From: Anaerolinea thermophila
GTDB taxonomy: Bacteria; Chloroflexota; Anaerolineae; Anaerolineales; Anaerolineaceae
Assembly: GCF_020723905.1 (NCBI RefSeq)
Contig: NZ_DYHZ01000009.1
Coordinates: 96,781-160,780, forward strand
Reading direction: 5' to 3'
DNA length: 64,000 nucleotides
Shown here: positions 16,773 to 25,457 of the stretch, one piece after another
Numbering within the stretch: position 1 is the first letter of the stretch
Layout: the number at the start of each line of letters is the position of its first letter
Made by a program: the position numbers and the translations under genes
The notes under the pieces: model-generated
Seen by the model: only the letters and a program-made list of their open reading frames with translations
What the model was told of the DNA's origin: nothing
Database searches by the model: none

Positions 16773-17053
16773 CAGCGCTGTGGGTCAACCGAGAAAATGC
16801 GCAGGGCGCTCACCTGCATGGCAAAATCCGCCAGATCGCTGGCTTGAATGGCGGCAAGTTGCTGTTGTTCCTCGCCCTGCAGATGAAAAGCCTCTCCGCC
16901 GAAACCGCTGGCAATGGCTTGCGCCGGGTTGCTCAAAAGCAGTCGGCGAAACTGTGGACTGATCACCGCCGCGGTCAGCAGGCGGCTCAGTTCCTGTTCA
17001 GGATGCGTTCGAGAAGGTCCGGTCAGATTGCTTTCCTGAAATGAAGTGACCAT
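16772..17053 (-). CDS. NHLP/RiPP-leader-like helical peptide (Franean1_4349/Os1348 type, tentative)
   Basis: A 93-residue protein whose middle (about residues 20-80) shows the helical pattern of leader-like proteins in the NHLP and LigA-like group: LSRLLTAAVISPQFRRLL, then L-S-N-P-A-Q-A-I-A, then EEQQQLAAIQASDLADF. There is no cysteine and no evident modified core, only a short SALRIFSVDPQR tail. It may be a precursor, or a scaffold or ligand-binding helical protein that works with the HD-GYP enzyme encoded immediately downstream. No maturation enzyme is in the window. Confidence 0.55.
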   Translation of the reverse strand: MVTSFQESNLTGPSRTHPEQELSRLLTAAVISPQFRRLLLSNPAQAIASGFGGEAFHLQGEEQQQLAAIQASDLADFAMQVSALRIFSVDPQR

Positions 17054-17056
17054 GCC

Positions 17057-17662
17057 TCATCCTTCCTGAGCGGCAACCGGTGAAGCAGAAACCCGGGGAA
17101 CAGCAGACGGACGGTCAGCCAGCGCCCACAAAGCGCGGATGCCCCCCAGCGCCACCAGTACATCCCCCGGGCTGAATGCCGCCCGATTCCACCCGTAATG
17201 GATAAAGAAAATATCCGAAAGAAACCACAGACGGGTTTGAAACACTGGCAGGACGATGTCTTTCCCGGTGCCCAGACGCGCCCCGATTTGCCATGAGTCG
17301 GGAGACACGTGCGGAAGCACCCGCTGAACCATCTCCGGGGAGATGGGCATCCAACCGCCGTTGAGGAGAATCACCAGCAGGTTGGATGCCAGCCCCAGTG
17401 CCAGCAGTGGAAAACCGGGCCTGGAAACATTTGCCAGGGCGAAGAGAAGCAGCCCGATCTGCGATGAAATTAAAGCCAGAGATGCCCAGAAATCCGGAAT
17501 CTCGAAGCGGGTGGGAAGCACAAAAGCGAACAACTGTGGCAGGAACGCCACGAAGAGCAAGCCCATCCAGCGCACCTCGAAGGGATGCAGTTCGCGGCGC
17601 AGAATCAGCCCGCGCAGTACTGCCGCCGCCAGACCCACCGAAAACGCTCCGAGCAGGATCAT
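17057..17662 (-). CDS. DUF5317 integral membrane protein
   Basis: A 201-residue protein of about five hydrophobic helices. It carries the features of DUF5317 proteins: a PISPEMVQR motif near residue 105, a loop with IFFIHYGWN, and FSPGDVLVALGGIRAL near the C-terminus. Function is unknown. It starts 9 bp after the 41-residue membrane peptide and ends 3 bp before the NHLP-like gene, so the four genes form one unit. Confidence 0.75.
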   Translation of the reverse strand: MILLGAFSVGLAAAVLRGLILRRELHPFEVRWMGLLFVAFLPQLFAFVLPTRFEIPDFWASLALISSQIGLLLFALANVSRPGFPLLALGLASNLLVILLNGGWMPISPEMVQRVLPHVSPDSWQIGARLGTGKDIVLPVFQTRLWFLSDIFFIHYGWNRAAFSPGDVLVALGGIRALWALADRPSAVPRVSASPVAAQEG

Positions 17663-17671
17663 GGCAATGCC

Positions 17672-17797
17672 CTAGTGGAAGAATCCACCTGCATCTTCCG
17701 GAGCGCCAGCGCCCAGGATGAAGAGCACCAGCATCAGGGCGAACACGACCAGCCGCACTTTGCGGCTATCAGCAAACAGGGAAACGAGCGTGGACAT
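17672..17797 (-). CDS. 41-residue membrane peptide
   Basis: MSTLVSLFADSRK is followed by one hydrophobic helix (residues 15-30) and a short tail ending GGFFH. The reading frame is short, but a strong GGGAGGTAAACC ribosome site precedes the ATG, and it leads a tightly spaced operon with a DUF5317 gene 9 bp downstream. No family was recognised. Confidence 0.6.
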   Translation of the reverse strand: MSTLVSLFADSRKVRLVVFALMLVLFILGAGAPEDAGGFFH

Positions 17798-17843
17798 GGT
17801 TTACCTCCCATCAAAAAGTTCTATTTTCATCGTAGCAGGGGGG

Positions 17844-17867
17844 AGGCATCAAAACAGGCATCAAAAC
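17844..17867. repeat. Tandem 12-bp direct repeat upstream of the HD-GYP operon
   Basis: AGGCATCAAAAC occurs twice without a gap, 47 bp before the first gene of the operon. It may be a regulator site. The surrounding 17798-17965 bp is A+T-rich with no gene. Confidence 0.55.
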
Positions 17868-17966
17868 GGTCGTTAATTTGGCAAAATGGGAACTTTCTAA
17901 TGTTTAATTTCTTAATTTAATTCCTATTTTTAATGGGAAACCCCCGTCTGGATCGGCAGGAAGCAC

Positions 17967-17999
17967 AAAAAAATCCCGCAAGCCCAAGCCTGCGGGATC
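17967..17999 (-). terminator. Terminator of the nusA-truB operon
   Basis: On the minus strand GATCCCGCAGGC pairs with GCTTGCGGGAT around a short loop, followed by seven T residues. It lies about 80 bp after the truB stop. Confidence 0.85.
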
Positions 18000-18078
18000 A
18001 ATAACAAAGCAATACTTCCTCACCCTCCGGCGGATGCCGTTCCACCGGAAGTCGGGAATGCATTCGTCTAACGTCTTT

Positions 18079-19002
18079 TCAGGACTGGAAGAACACCTTG
18101 CGCGGTTGCCAGGCGTTTTCCTCAGGAACATACTCCAGCAAAGCCACCAGTTCGCCCAGCACGCTGACGGCGCGCACCATGTTGCCCGGCACCGGTTCTT
18201 CAGCAGGGATGCGGTGTCCATGGCGCACTTCGTTGACCTGTTCATCGGTCAGTTCCAGCGCAGGCCAGTCTGCCAGCGCCTCAGCAGCGGGGATGAGGTA
18301 CTGGTACCAGGTGCCGTCCTGGAAGGCTTCGCGCAGTTTGCGCAGGGGAACGGCATCGCGCAGGGTAAAACGCCCGCTTTTGGTACGGCGCAAGCCTACC
18401 AGATGCGCACCACACCCCAGCGCCTGCCCCAGATCGTGCGCCAGCGATCGCACATACGTGCCCGATGAGCAGTAGATGTCAATCACCGCTTCGGGCGGCG
18501 CCCATTCGAGCAATTCCAGGCTGTACACCTTGATTTTACGCGGCGCCAGATCTACCTCTTCACCTTCACGCGCCATCTCATAGGCTCTCCGACCCTGCAC
18601 TTTGATGGCTGAGTAGGGCGGCGGCACCTGTTCAATCTCGCCCACAAACTGCTGAAGGGCTTGCGCGAACTGCTCTTCGGTGATGCTCTCCACCGGCACC
18701 GAACCTGAACCGGTGACCCGCCCATCGGCATCGTAGGTATCGGTGCTTGAACCCAGGCGGATAATTGCCTGATAGCGCTTATCAGAAGCCGAGACATACT
18801 CGCTCAGACGCACCGCCGGACCGATGAGAACGACCAGCACACCTGAAGCGCGCGGGTCCAGCGTGCCGGTGTGCCCGGCACGGCGAATATTGGTACCTTT
18901 GCGGATAATCTGCACCACATCGTGCGAGGTCATGCCGACCGGTTTATCCACAACCAGCACCCCCGAAACCGTATTGCGAACGTCCATCGGGTTTTCCATC
19001 AT
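18079..19002 (-). CDS. truB: tRNA pseudouridine(55) synthase
   Basis: A 307-residue enzyme that makes the T-loop pseudouridine in tRNA. The N-terminal GVLVVDKPVGMTSHDVV and the catalytic-Asp segment AGHTGTLDPRASGVL are diagnostic, followed by KRYQAIIRLGSSTDTYDADG (split at S-T-D-T). A C-terminal PUA-like region is present from about residue 230. A GGAG lies nine bases before the first of two adjacent ATGs. It is the last gene of the nusA operon. Confidence 0.95.
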   Translation of the reverse strand: MMENPMDVRNTVSGVLVVDKPVGMTSHDVVQIIRKGTNIRRAGHTGTLDPRASGVLVVLIGPAVRLSEYVSASDKRYQAIIRLGSSTDTYDADGRVTGSGSVPVESITEEQFAQALQQFVGEIEQVPPPYSAIKVQGRRAYEMAREGEEVDLAPRKIKVYSLELLEWAPPEAVIDIYCSSGTYVRSLAHDLGQALGCGAHLVGLRRTKSGRFTLRDAVPLRKLREAFQDGTWYQYLIPAAEALADWPALELTDEQVNEVRHGHRIPAEEPVPGNMVRAVSVLGELVALLEYVPEENAWQPRKVFFQS

Positions 19003-19082
19003 GTCACTTCACTCCCCAGTTTTCAGACACCCTCTGTCCATAAATTTTTCCGCATACAGGTCAAAAAGGCACACTGTCCTTT

Positions 19083-20063
19083 TTATTGTCCATTCGATTT
19101 CATCATTTCTCTGGCGCTCTGGAGCAATTGCTCGGTTGCCGCCAGCACCCGCTCACAGACCTCTTCGACGGTGCCGGGAATCTCCGCTCCAGCCGCCGCC
19201 GGATGCCCGCCGCCGCCAAACTGCACCGCCAGCGCAGACACGTCAATGCCCGGGCGCGACCGCCATGAGACCTTGACCCTGCCCTCTTTCTGTTCATTGA
19301 ACAGCACCACAATGTCACATTCGGTGGAAGAGAGGAAGTTGATTAAGTCGGCGTCATCGTTGCCGTTGTAGCCGGTGGCTTCGCGGTCCTGCTGATACAG
19401 CACCGTCCAGAACAGTCCGTTTTTCCGCTGTAAACGTTCCAGCCCAAAGCCCCAGAAACGCACGGCTTCAAAAGATTTAAGGAGCAGAGCCGCACGGTAA
19501 AGTTCCGGCAAGTCTGCCCCCCTGTCCATTAAATCTGCCGCCAGTCTCAACGCTTTGGATGTCGTGTTGGATGTTCGAAATCCTATTGTATCCGTAATAA
19601 TTCCGGCAAGCAAGGCAGATGCGGCATCTTTTTCCAGCGGGAAACCCCAAACAGGCAGTTGCTCTGCCAGAATGGCGGCAGTTGCCACTGCGCTGGGGTC
19701 CACCCAGTTGAGGCGAGCAAAGCGGGTGTTGGTGATGTGATGATCAATGTTGACGTCCACCGGCACGCCTTCGGGCAGTCCAGCGGTGCGCGGGATGTCA
19801 GACGAATCCAGCACCACCAGCAAATCCGCCTCCTGGTCGGCTGTGCGCACAATCTGCCGGCTGCCGGGCAAAAAGCGCAGGGGTTGCGGCACGCCGTCGG
19901 GCAGGATCATCTGTACCTGTTTTCCGGCAGACTGTAAACTCAACCCCAGTCCCAGCATCGAGCCAATGGCATCGCCATCCGGGCGGATGTGGGTGAGGAT
20001 GCGGACACGGTGGGCGTCATGGAGGGCTTGTGCGGGGGAGTCGCACCGGTCCAGTCCGTTCAT
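19083..20063 (-). CDS. nrnA: DHH-family nanoRNase / pAp phosphatase
   Basis: A 326-residue DHH-DHHA1 protein that degrades short RNA oligomers and dephosphorylates pAp. Motifs visible are THIRPDGDAIGS (motif I), VVLDSSD (II), the DHH motif in VNIDHHITN and the DHHA1 signature FGGGGHPAAAG near the C-terminus. Its position between rbfA and truB is a common bacterial arrangement. The start overlaps the rbfA stop in an ATGA. Confidence 0.93.
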   Translation of the reverse strand: MNGLDRCDSPAQALHDAHRVRILTHIRPDGDAIGSMLGLGLSLQSAGKQVQMILPDGVPQPLRFLPGSRQIVRTADQEADLLVVLDSSDIPRTAGLPEGVPVDVNIDHHITNTRFARLNWVDPSAVATAAILAEQLPVWGFPLEKDAASALLAGIITDTIGFRTSNTTSKALRLAADLMDRGADLPELYRAALLLKSFEAVRFWGFGLERLQRKNGLFWTVLYQQDREATGYNGNDDADLINFLSSTECDIVVLFNEQKEGRVKVSWRSRPGIDVSALAVQFGGGGHPAAAGAEIPGTVEEVCERVLAATEQLLQSAREMMKSNGQ

Positions 20064-20467
20064 GCCTCCTCGTCTTCATCCTCCACAGGGGGTGTGGCAG
20101 GGGCGGCAGGCGCAGGGCTTTCCTGCTCCCGCAAAGATGCCAGCAAACGCTCGATGTGATCTGCCCGTTCGGGGGTCACATCCCAGTGAAAGCGCAGGCG
20201 CGGGAAAGTGCGCAGTTCGATGTTCGCCGCCAGAGCGCTGCGCAGGAATCCAGCGGCATGGCGCAAGCCCTCCAGCACTTCCTCTTTGCGCACCTGACCT
20301 TCCACCGCCGAGACAAAAATATCGGCGTATGCCAGTTCTCGATCAACCTTCACACCGGTCACCGAAATACCCGACAGACGCGGGTCGGCGACTTCGCGCA
20401 CCAGGATTTCCGATAAATCCTCGCGAATGCGGTCTTCAATCCGTTTCAAGCGAATTTTCGAGGGCAT
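20060..20467 (-). CDS. rbfA: Ribosome-binding factor A
   Basis: A 135-residue protein that binds the 30S subunit during 16S rRNA maturation. The KH-type fold shows in RLKRIEDRIREDLSEIL, the DPRLSGISVTGVKVD strand region and RTFPRLRFHWD. The C-terminal 25 residues are Pro/Ala- and acid-rich. It follows infB by 34 bp and overlaps nrnA by 4 bp. Confidence 0.93.
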   Translation of the reverse strand: MPSKIRLKRIEDRIREDLSEILVREVADPRLSGISVTGVKVDRELAYADIFVSAVEGQVRKEEVLEGLRHAAGFLRSALAANIELRTFPRLRFHWDVTPERADHIERLLASLREQESPAPAAPATPPVEDEDEEA

Positions 20468-20501
20468 AATGACCTACCTCTATCCACAGCGCAGGAGAAA
20501 A

Positions 20502-22283
20502 TCACGCACTCTTTTCAATGATGTAGCACTCAATGACGTCGCCGGGCTGAATATCATTGAAGTTGCGGATGCCAATCCCGCACTCGTATCCGGCGCGCAC
20601 TTCGCGCACATCGTCCTTTTGAATCTTCAGCGAGGCTATCTCGCCATCGAACAACTGTTTGCCGTTGCGGAACACCCGCACCTTGCCGTTGCGGCGGATT
20701 TCGCCTTCCGTCACCCGACATCCGGCGACATTGCCCACTTTAGTAATGGTAAAAACCGCCAGCACGCTGGCTTTGCCCACCACCACCTCACGGGTTGCCG
20801 GTTCGAGCATGCCTTTGAGGGCTTTCTCCAGATCTTCGGTCAGACGGTAGATGATATCGTACAGGCGGATGGATACACCCTCGGCTTCTGCCAGACGGCG
20901 GGCGCTGGGTTCTGCCTGCACGTTGAAGCCCAGGATGATGGCTTTGGAAGCGCTCGCCAGCAGGACGTCGTTATCGGTGACGTTGCCCGCTTCGGCGTGC
21001 AGGATGTTGACTTTAATTTCACCCTTGGGCAAATCGTTGATGGAGTTAATGATCGGCTCCAGCGACCCCTGTACGTCCACCTTGAGGATGAGACGGAGTT
21101 CCTTTTCCTCGCCCGCCTGCACCCGCGAGAAGAGTTCCTCAAGGGTGGCTTTGGGCACACGGGCGGCTTTCTGCGCCGCTTCCATCTTGCGCTGTTCCAC
21201 TACAGCGCGGGCTTCACGCTCACTGGCATAACGGGTGAACAGTTCACCCACCTCAGGCACCTCGCTTAAGCCCATCACCTGCACCGGCGTGGAAGGACCT
21301 GCCGAGCGAATCTTGCGCCCGCGAAAGTCGAACATGGCGCGCAGTTTACCGTAGGCTGTTCCGGCAACAATGATATCGCCCACCTCCAGCGTGCCGTTCT
21401 GCACCAGCAGGGTGGCGACCGGACCGCGGCTCTTATCCACCTGGGCTTCCACCACCGTGCCAATCACCTTGCCTTTGGGGTTGGCGCGGATATCAATCCC
21501 CTCGGCAGTAAGCAGGATGGCTTCCATCAGATCTTCCAGTCCAATGCGCTGTTTGGCAGAAACAGGCACGACCAGGGTATTGCCACCCCACTCGTCAGGG
21601 ACGAGATCCAGTTCGGCTAACTGGCGTTTGACAAAGTCGGGGTTGGCATCGGGACGATCAATCTTGTTGAGCGCCACCACAATGGGCACCCGCGCGGCGC
21701 GGGCATGGGCAATGGCTTCACGGGTCTGCGGCATCACGCCGTCGTTGGCGGCAACCACCAGAATGACAATATCGGCGCCCTGCGCGCCGCGTGCCCGCAT
21801 GGCGGTAAAGGCGGCGTGACCGGGGGTATCCAGAAAGGTAATCAGGCGCCCTTTATGCTCCACCTGATAAGCGCCAATGTGCTGGGTAATGCCACCGGCT
21901 TCGCCTTCGGCAACGTTGGTGTTGCGGATGGCATCCAGCAGGGTGGTTTTACCGTGATCCACGTGACCCAGGATGGTGACCACCGGAGGGCGAGGAATGA
22001 GGTTTTCGGGCTTTTCGGCGAGGATAGTGCGCCGCCACAGAGGAATTTCGCCGGTTTCGGTTTTTTCCTCTTCAACCATGCTCTCGGCAACGACTTCAAA
22101 GCCCAGTTCCGAGACCACGATGGCGGCAGTGTCGAAATCAATCTGCTGGTTGATGTTTGCCATCACCCCGTTGGACATCAGGATCTTGATCACCTGAATA
22201 GGGCTGGATTCGGTACGCTGTGCCAGTTCACGCACGGTAATGCTCATGGGAAGTTCGATCTTCTTGCGCCCGTTGTCACTCAT
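20502..22283 (-). CDS. infB: Translation initiation factor IF-2, short form
   Basis: A 593-residue GTPase that places initiator tRNA on the 30S subunit. The G-domain signatures GHVDHGKTTLL (about 105), DTPGHAAF and NKID are all present, followed by the beta-barrel and C-terminal tRNA-binding domains. The N-terminal region is only about 95 residues (one IF2N unit, ITVRELAQRT), far shorter than in Escherichia coli. The ATG of MSDNGRKK is chosen for its AAGGAGGTG site over a 34-residue extension. Confidence 0.95.
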   Translation of the reverse strand: MSDNGRKKIELPMSITVRELAQRTESSPIQVIKILMSNGVMANINQQIDFDTAAIVVSELGFEVVAESMVEEEKTETGEIPLWRRTILAEKPENLIPRPPVVTILGHVDHGKTTLLDAIRNTNVAEGEAGGITQHIGAYQVEHKGRLITFLDTPGHAAFTAMRARGAQGADIVILVVAANDGVMPQTREAIAHARAARVPIVVALNKIDRPDANPDFVKRQLAELDLVPDEWGGNTLVVPVSAKQRIGLEDLMEAILLTAEGIDIRANPKGKVIGTVVEAQVDKSRGPVATLLVQNGTLEVGDIIVAGTAYGKLRAMFDFRGRKIRSAGPSTPVQVMGLSEVPEVGELFTRYASEREARAVVEQRKMEAAQKAARVPKATLEELFSRVQAGEEKELRLILKVDVQGSLEPIINSINDLPKGEIKVNILHAEAGNVTDNDVLLASASKAIILGFNVQAEPSARRLAEAEGVSIRLYDIIYRLTEDLEKALKGMLEPATREVVVGKASVLAVFTITKVGNVAGCRVTEGEIRRNGKVRVFRNGKQLFDGEIASLKIQKDDVREVRAGYECGIGIRNFNDIQPGDVIECYIIEKSA

Positions 22284-22389
22284 GTTCACCTCCTTGATAA
22301 TCACACTCAATCCCCATTTGCGGGGCTTACACACTGCGGCGTTGTCCGGGAGGCAACCTGTATGCAGGACGCACAGGAAGATCAAACCT

Positions 22390-22728
22390 TCATGGCATCA
22401 TGTCATTCCCCTGTTGTCCTGGATGGCTTTCGGAGGATTCTTCCTCCTGCGGGAGTTGCGCCACATATGCCAGCAACTGCTCCCGGTCTTCACCGCTCAA
22501 TTCGGTTTTCAGGGCATGTGCCAGCGCCCCTTTGAGAGCGCGTTCCCAGCACGAGCGTAAGGCGTGAACGTAAGCCCCCCGTCCCGCCGCTTTTCCGGTG
22601 GGATCGAGGCGCACCCCCTGCGCCGTGCGGACTACCCGTACCAGTTCCCGCTTGGCGAGAACCTGCCGGCACCCCACACAGGTGCGCTGAGGCACATGCT
22701 TTACCCGTTGAACCGTTTTCTTTGTCAC
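22390..22728 (-). CDS. rnpM: YlxR/RnpM family RNA-binding protein
   Basis: A 112-residue DUF448 protein. It carries the signature R-T-C-V-G-C-R-Q, then KRELVRVVR and GKAAGRGAYV. YlxR (RnpM) binds RNase P RNA and modulates its activity in Bacillus. The start is a GTG, since no ATG lies at the family's N-terminal position. It sits between nusA (51-bp gap) and infB (106-bp gap) in the standard order, though the L7Ae-like gene that often follows it is missing. Confidence 0.9.
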   Translation of the reverse strand: MTKKTVQRVKHVPQRTCVGCRQVLAKRELVRVVRTAQGVRLDPTGKAAGRGAYVHALRSCWERALKGALAHALKTELSGEDREQLLAYVAQLPQEEESSESHPGQQGNDMMP

Positions 22729-22779
22729 CTCTACGTTCTTCTTTTCATCGGGCTGGTCTCCCAGCCCGGAAAATCCGAA

Positions 22780-24672
22780 TTACTCCCAGTCCCAGTCTTC
22801 CCCGCGCTTGTGCTTCTTGCGGATGAAGGACACATCGCGATCGGGGTCGTACTCCACAAAGCGGGAGCCTTTTTTCTTCTTCTTGGATTTCTTGCCCTTC
22901 TTATCGGTAGATGTCTCTTCTTCCTCTTCATCTACCACGTCCACAGGCACATCCGCACGCAGGGTGAAGAGTTCATCAAAGGAGAGTTCCTCCGTTTCCT
23001 CTTCCGCCACCGGTGCCGCCGCCATCTCCGGCTGGCTGACCGCCTCGACCGTTTCCACTGGCAAAGCCATTTCCGGCTCCGCCACGGTTTCATCCGTCAC
23101 AGGTTCAACAGCCATCTGGACGGGTGCTACCTCTGCAGATGGGGCAACCGCTTCGGGTTCTTCCTGAGGCTGTGCCGTGACCACGGTACGCTCAACCAGG
23201 GCAGTGATCTCGCTCATCGCCTTTGGACCAATTCCCTGCAGTTTGAGGATTTGATCGGGGTCGAGTTTCATCTGCATGACTACTTCGCCCACGGTGGAGA
23301 AGCCGCCTTCCTGCAAGAGGTAAGCGACATGCTCGGGCAGACCGCTGTCGAGGATGCTGGTCTGGAAGGCTTCGGCAGGGATGGAAGCGCGGATGGACTG
23401 AACGCGGTTGTCTTCCTCTGCCTTTTTCTCCATGGCGCGGCGGCTGGCACGGCGCTGGACGCGATCCACAAACTGCGCCATGCGGTCGTATTCTTCGGAA
23501 GAGAGCGGACGCCCTTCGGCTTTGCGCGCCAGCAGTCCGCTGACGGCTTCTGCGGCTTCGCGTTCCACTTCGGCAATCTGCGCGTATTCGGGGTCGGTCT
23601 GCAGGCGATGCAGGGCTTCAGCAGCGGCTTCGGTCAGGCTCTTGATGTCAATGCGCCAGCCGGTAAGTTTGGCGGCAAGGCGGGCATTCTGACCATCGCG
23701 CCCGATGGCAAGGCTCAACTGATCCTCGGGGACAACCACCGTGGCAGTCTTGCTAACCGAGGACCTGTCGTCCAGATACACGCCGGTTACCCGCGCCGGG
23801 CTGAGCGCTTTGGCGATGTACACCGCCGGGTCGGCGTTCCATTCAATCACATCAATTTTCTCATCATGCAATTCGCGCACAATGGCCTGGATGCGCACAC
23901 CGCGGATGCCCACGCAGGCACCCACAGGGTCAATGCCGGGCTGAGTGGCAGAGACAGCAACCTTGGCGCGCTCGCCGGGTTCACGGGCGATAGAACGAAT
24001 CTCCACAATGCCGTGGTAAATTTCGGGCACTTCGGTCTCCAGCAGGCGGCGCAGGAAATTGCGGTGCGTGCGCGAGAGGATGATTTGCGGACCGCGCGGC
24101 GAGTCTTTCACCTCGGCAATCAACGCACGGACGCGGTCATGCACGCGGAAACGCTCACCGGGGATCATCTCTTTGCGCGGCATCGTGCCTTCGGCGCGCA
24201 TCTCCAGCCCGATGGTCAAGCCCTGGGCATTGACCGCCTGTACCACGCCGCTGACGATCTCGCCAACCTGTCTGGCGTAGTGATTCAACTGCATCTGGCG
24301 TTCGGCATCGCGAATGCGCTGCTGGATGACCTGACGGGCAGTCTGCGCAGCCACACGACCGAAATCGCGCGGGGTGCTTTCCACCACAATCATATCGCCC
24401 AACTGCACGTTGGGGTTATAGCGGCGGGCTTCTTCGAGGCTGACTTCGGTCAGCGGCTCGCGTACCTGCTCGACGACTTCCTTCTCCGCGTAGATGGTCA
24501 CCTTACCTGTATCCAGATCGACTTTGGCTTCCACCTGCTGCGCATTCGAGGCATTGACCGCCCGGCGGTACGCCGAAACCATCGCCGACTCCAGCGCTTT
24601 GAGAATCACATCGCGCGGCAGTTGCTTTTCTTCCAGCACTTCATTGAAAGCCAGTACAAACTCGTTCTTCAT
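22780..24672 (-). CDS. nusA: Transcription termination/antitermination factor NusA
   Basis: A 630-residue protein with the usual N-terminal RNA-polymerase-binding domain, S1 domain (about 135-200, [13 protein letters not shown]) and two KH domains ([29 protein letters not shown]). Beyond these is a helix-hairpin-helix-like segment ([16 protein letters not shown]) and a long acidic stretch. A Lys-rich run ([12 protein letters not shown]) follows, with a conserved-looking tail ending EDWDWE. The long C-terminal extension is unlike E. coli. rimP, normally next upstream, is absent. Confidence 0.95.
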   Translation of the reverse strand: MKNEFVLAFNEVLEEKQLPRDVILKALESAMVSAYRRAVNASNAQQVEAKVDLDTGKVTIYAEKEVVEQVREPLTEVSLEEARRYNPNVQLGDMIVVESTPRDFGRVAAQTARQVIQQRIRDAERQMQLNHYARQVGEIVSGVVQAVNAQGLTIGLEMRAEGTMPRKEMIPGERFRVHDRVRALIAEVKDSPRGPQIILSRTHRNFLRRLLETEVPEIYHGIVEIRSIAREPGERAKVAVSATQPGIDPVGACVGIRGVRIQAIVRELHDEKIDVIEWNADPAVYIAKALSPARVTGVYLDDRSSVSKTATVVVPEDQLSLAIGRDGQNARLAAKLTGWRIDIKSLTEAAAEALHRLQTDPEYAQIAEVEREAAEAVSGLLARKAEGRPLSSEEYDRMAQFVDRVQRRASRRAMEKKAEEDNRVQSIRASIPAEAFQTSILDSGLPEHVAYLLQEGGFSTVGEVVMQMKLDPDQILKLQGIGPKAMSEITALVERTVVTAQPQEEPEAVAPSAEVAPVQMAVEPVTDETVAEPEMALPVETVEAVSQPEMAAAPVAEEETEELSFDELFTLRADVPVDVVDEEEEETSTDKKGKKSKKKKKGSRFVEYDPDRDVSFIRKKHKRGEDWDWE

Positions 24673-24712
24673 CGCTCTTACTCTTACTCCAAAATGAACC
24701 GGTTACAACAAG

Positions 24713-24735
24713 AAAAGTGGGGGTTGCCCACTTTT
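24713..24735 (-). promoter_or_regulatory. Hairpin in the nusA leader
   Basis: AAAAGTGGG and CCCACTTTT form a perfect 9-bp stem with a five-base loop in the untranslated leader, about 40 bases before the nusA start. On the minus strand it is followed by CTTGTTG. It could be a weak attenuator or a binding site for feedback. Confidence 0.5.
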
Positions 24736-24769
24736 CAACGATGCCAATATGGGTGCGACTTGCGTTCTC

Positions 24770-24798
24770 ATTTTAACACACTCTTTTTGGGGATGCAA
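24770..24798 (-). promoter_or_regulatory. Promoter of the nusA operon
   Basis: Minus strand: -35 TTGCAT (24793-24798), 17-bp spacer, -10 TAAAAT (24770-24775). Confidence 0.55.
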
Positions 24799-24852
24799 GT
24801 CTTTCATCGCGGGTTGTCAGCCCAAAGTTAAAATGTGTCCCTTTTTTCGTGC

Positions 24853-24858
24853 TACAAT
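24853..24858 (+). promoter_or_regulatory. -10 hexamer placed for a leaderless transcript
   Basis: TACAAT ends seven bases before the ATG of the next gene, so a normal start site would fall at or next to the A of the ATG. No Shine-Dalgarno site is present. The -35 is not recognisable. Confidence 0.4.
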
Positions 24859-24865
24859 CTTGAAC

Positions 24866-25444
24866 ATGAAAGGGAAGTGGAAATACACCCGTGCGGTCAA
24901 CCCACGTCTGTTGCGGGATGAACCCATGCGCCGCTGTACCCTGGGTGAGTGCCGCGCAGCCTGCTGTCTCCATGGGGTGTGGCTGGCAGTGGAAGAACGC
25001 GATGACCTTCTGGAACATGCCGCGCTGATTGCTCCGCACATGCCAACCACTCTGCAAGACCCGGTGGTGTGGTTCCGCGGCGAGGAAAGCATCGACCCTT
25101 ACGCCCCTTCCGGAAGGGTGATTCACAGCAACGTCTTACCCATGCCGGAGCATTACGGCGGCACGGCTTGCGTGTTTCTGCGCGAGGATCACCGATGCGC
25201 CCTGCAGGTGGCGGGCGAGGCGGCAGGCTTTCACCCCTGGCGTTTCAAACCTTTTTATTGCATTCTGCACCCGCTGGACCTGGACGAACAGGGACGCATC
25301 ACCCTGGACGAGACCCCCGCCATGCTGGCAGAAGAAGGCTCGTGCCTGCGCCCCGCCGAAACGCTCATCCCGCTGACACAGACCTTTGAACCCGAACTGA
25401 CCCATTTACTGGGCGAACTGCCCTCACACAACTCATCTGTATAA
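24866..25444 (+). CDS. Cys-rich YkgJ/DUF3109-like putative metal-binding protein
   Basis: A 192-residue protein. An N-terminal Cys cluster (CTLGECRAACC, about residues 24-34), a further Cys in TACVFLREDHRCAL and another in FYCILHPLDL fit the cysteine spacing of YkgJ-like proteins, thought to bind an iron or zinc centre. Function is unknown. The ATG of MKGKWKY is chosen because it lies just after a -10 element and avoids the nusA promoter. The phosphotriesterase-like gene follows 13 bp later. Confidence 0.65.
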   Translation: MKGKWKYTRAVNPRLLRDEPMRRCTLGECRAACCLHGVWLAVEERDDLLEHAALIAPHMPTTLQDPVVWFRGEESIDPYAPSGRVIHSNVLPMPEHYGGTACVFLREDHRCALQVAGEAAGFHPWRFKPFYCILHPLDLDEQGRITLDETPAMLAEEGSCLRPAETLIPLTQTFEPELTHLLGELPSHNSSV

Positions 25445-25457
25445 TGGAGGTGAAACC

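Noticed and set aside
22564..24831. 755-codon plus-strand open frame
   Set aside because: It is the mirror of nusA; high G+C codon use leaves few stops on the opposite strand.
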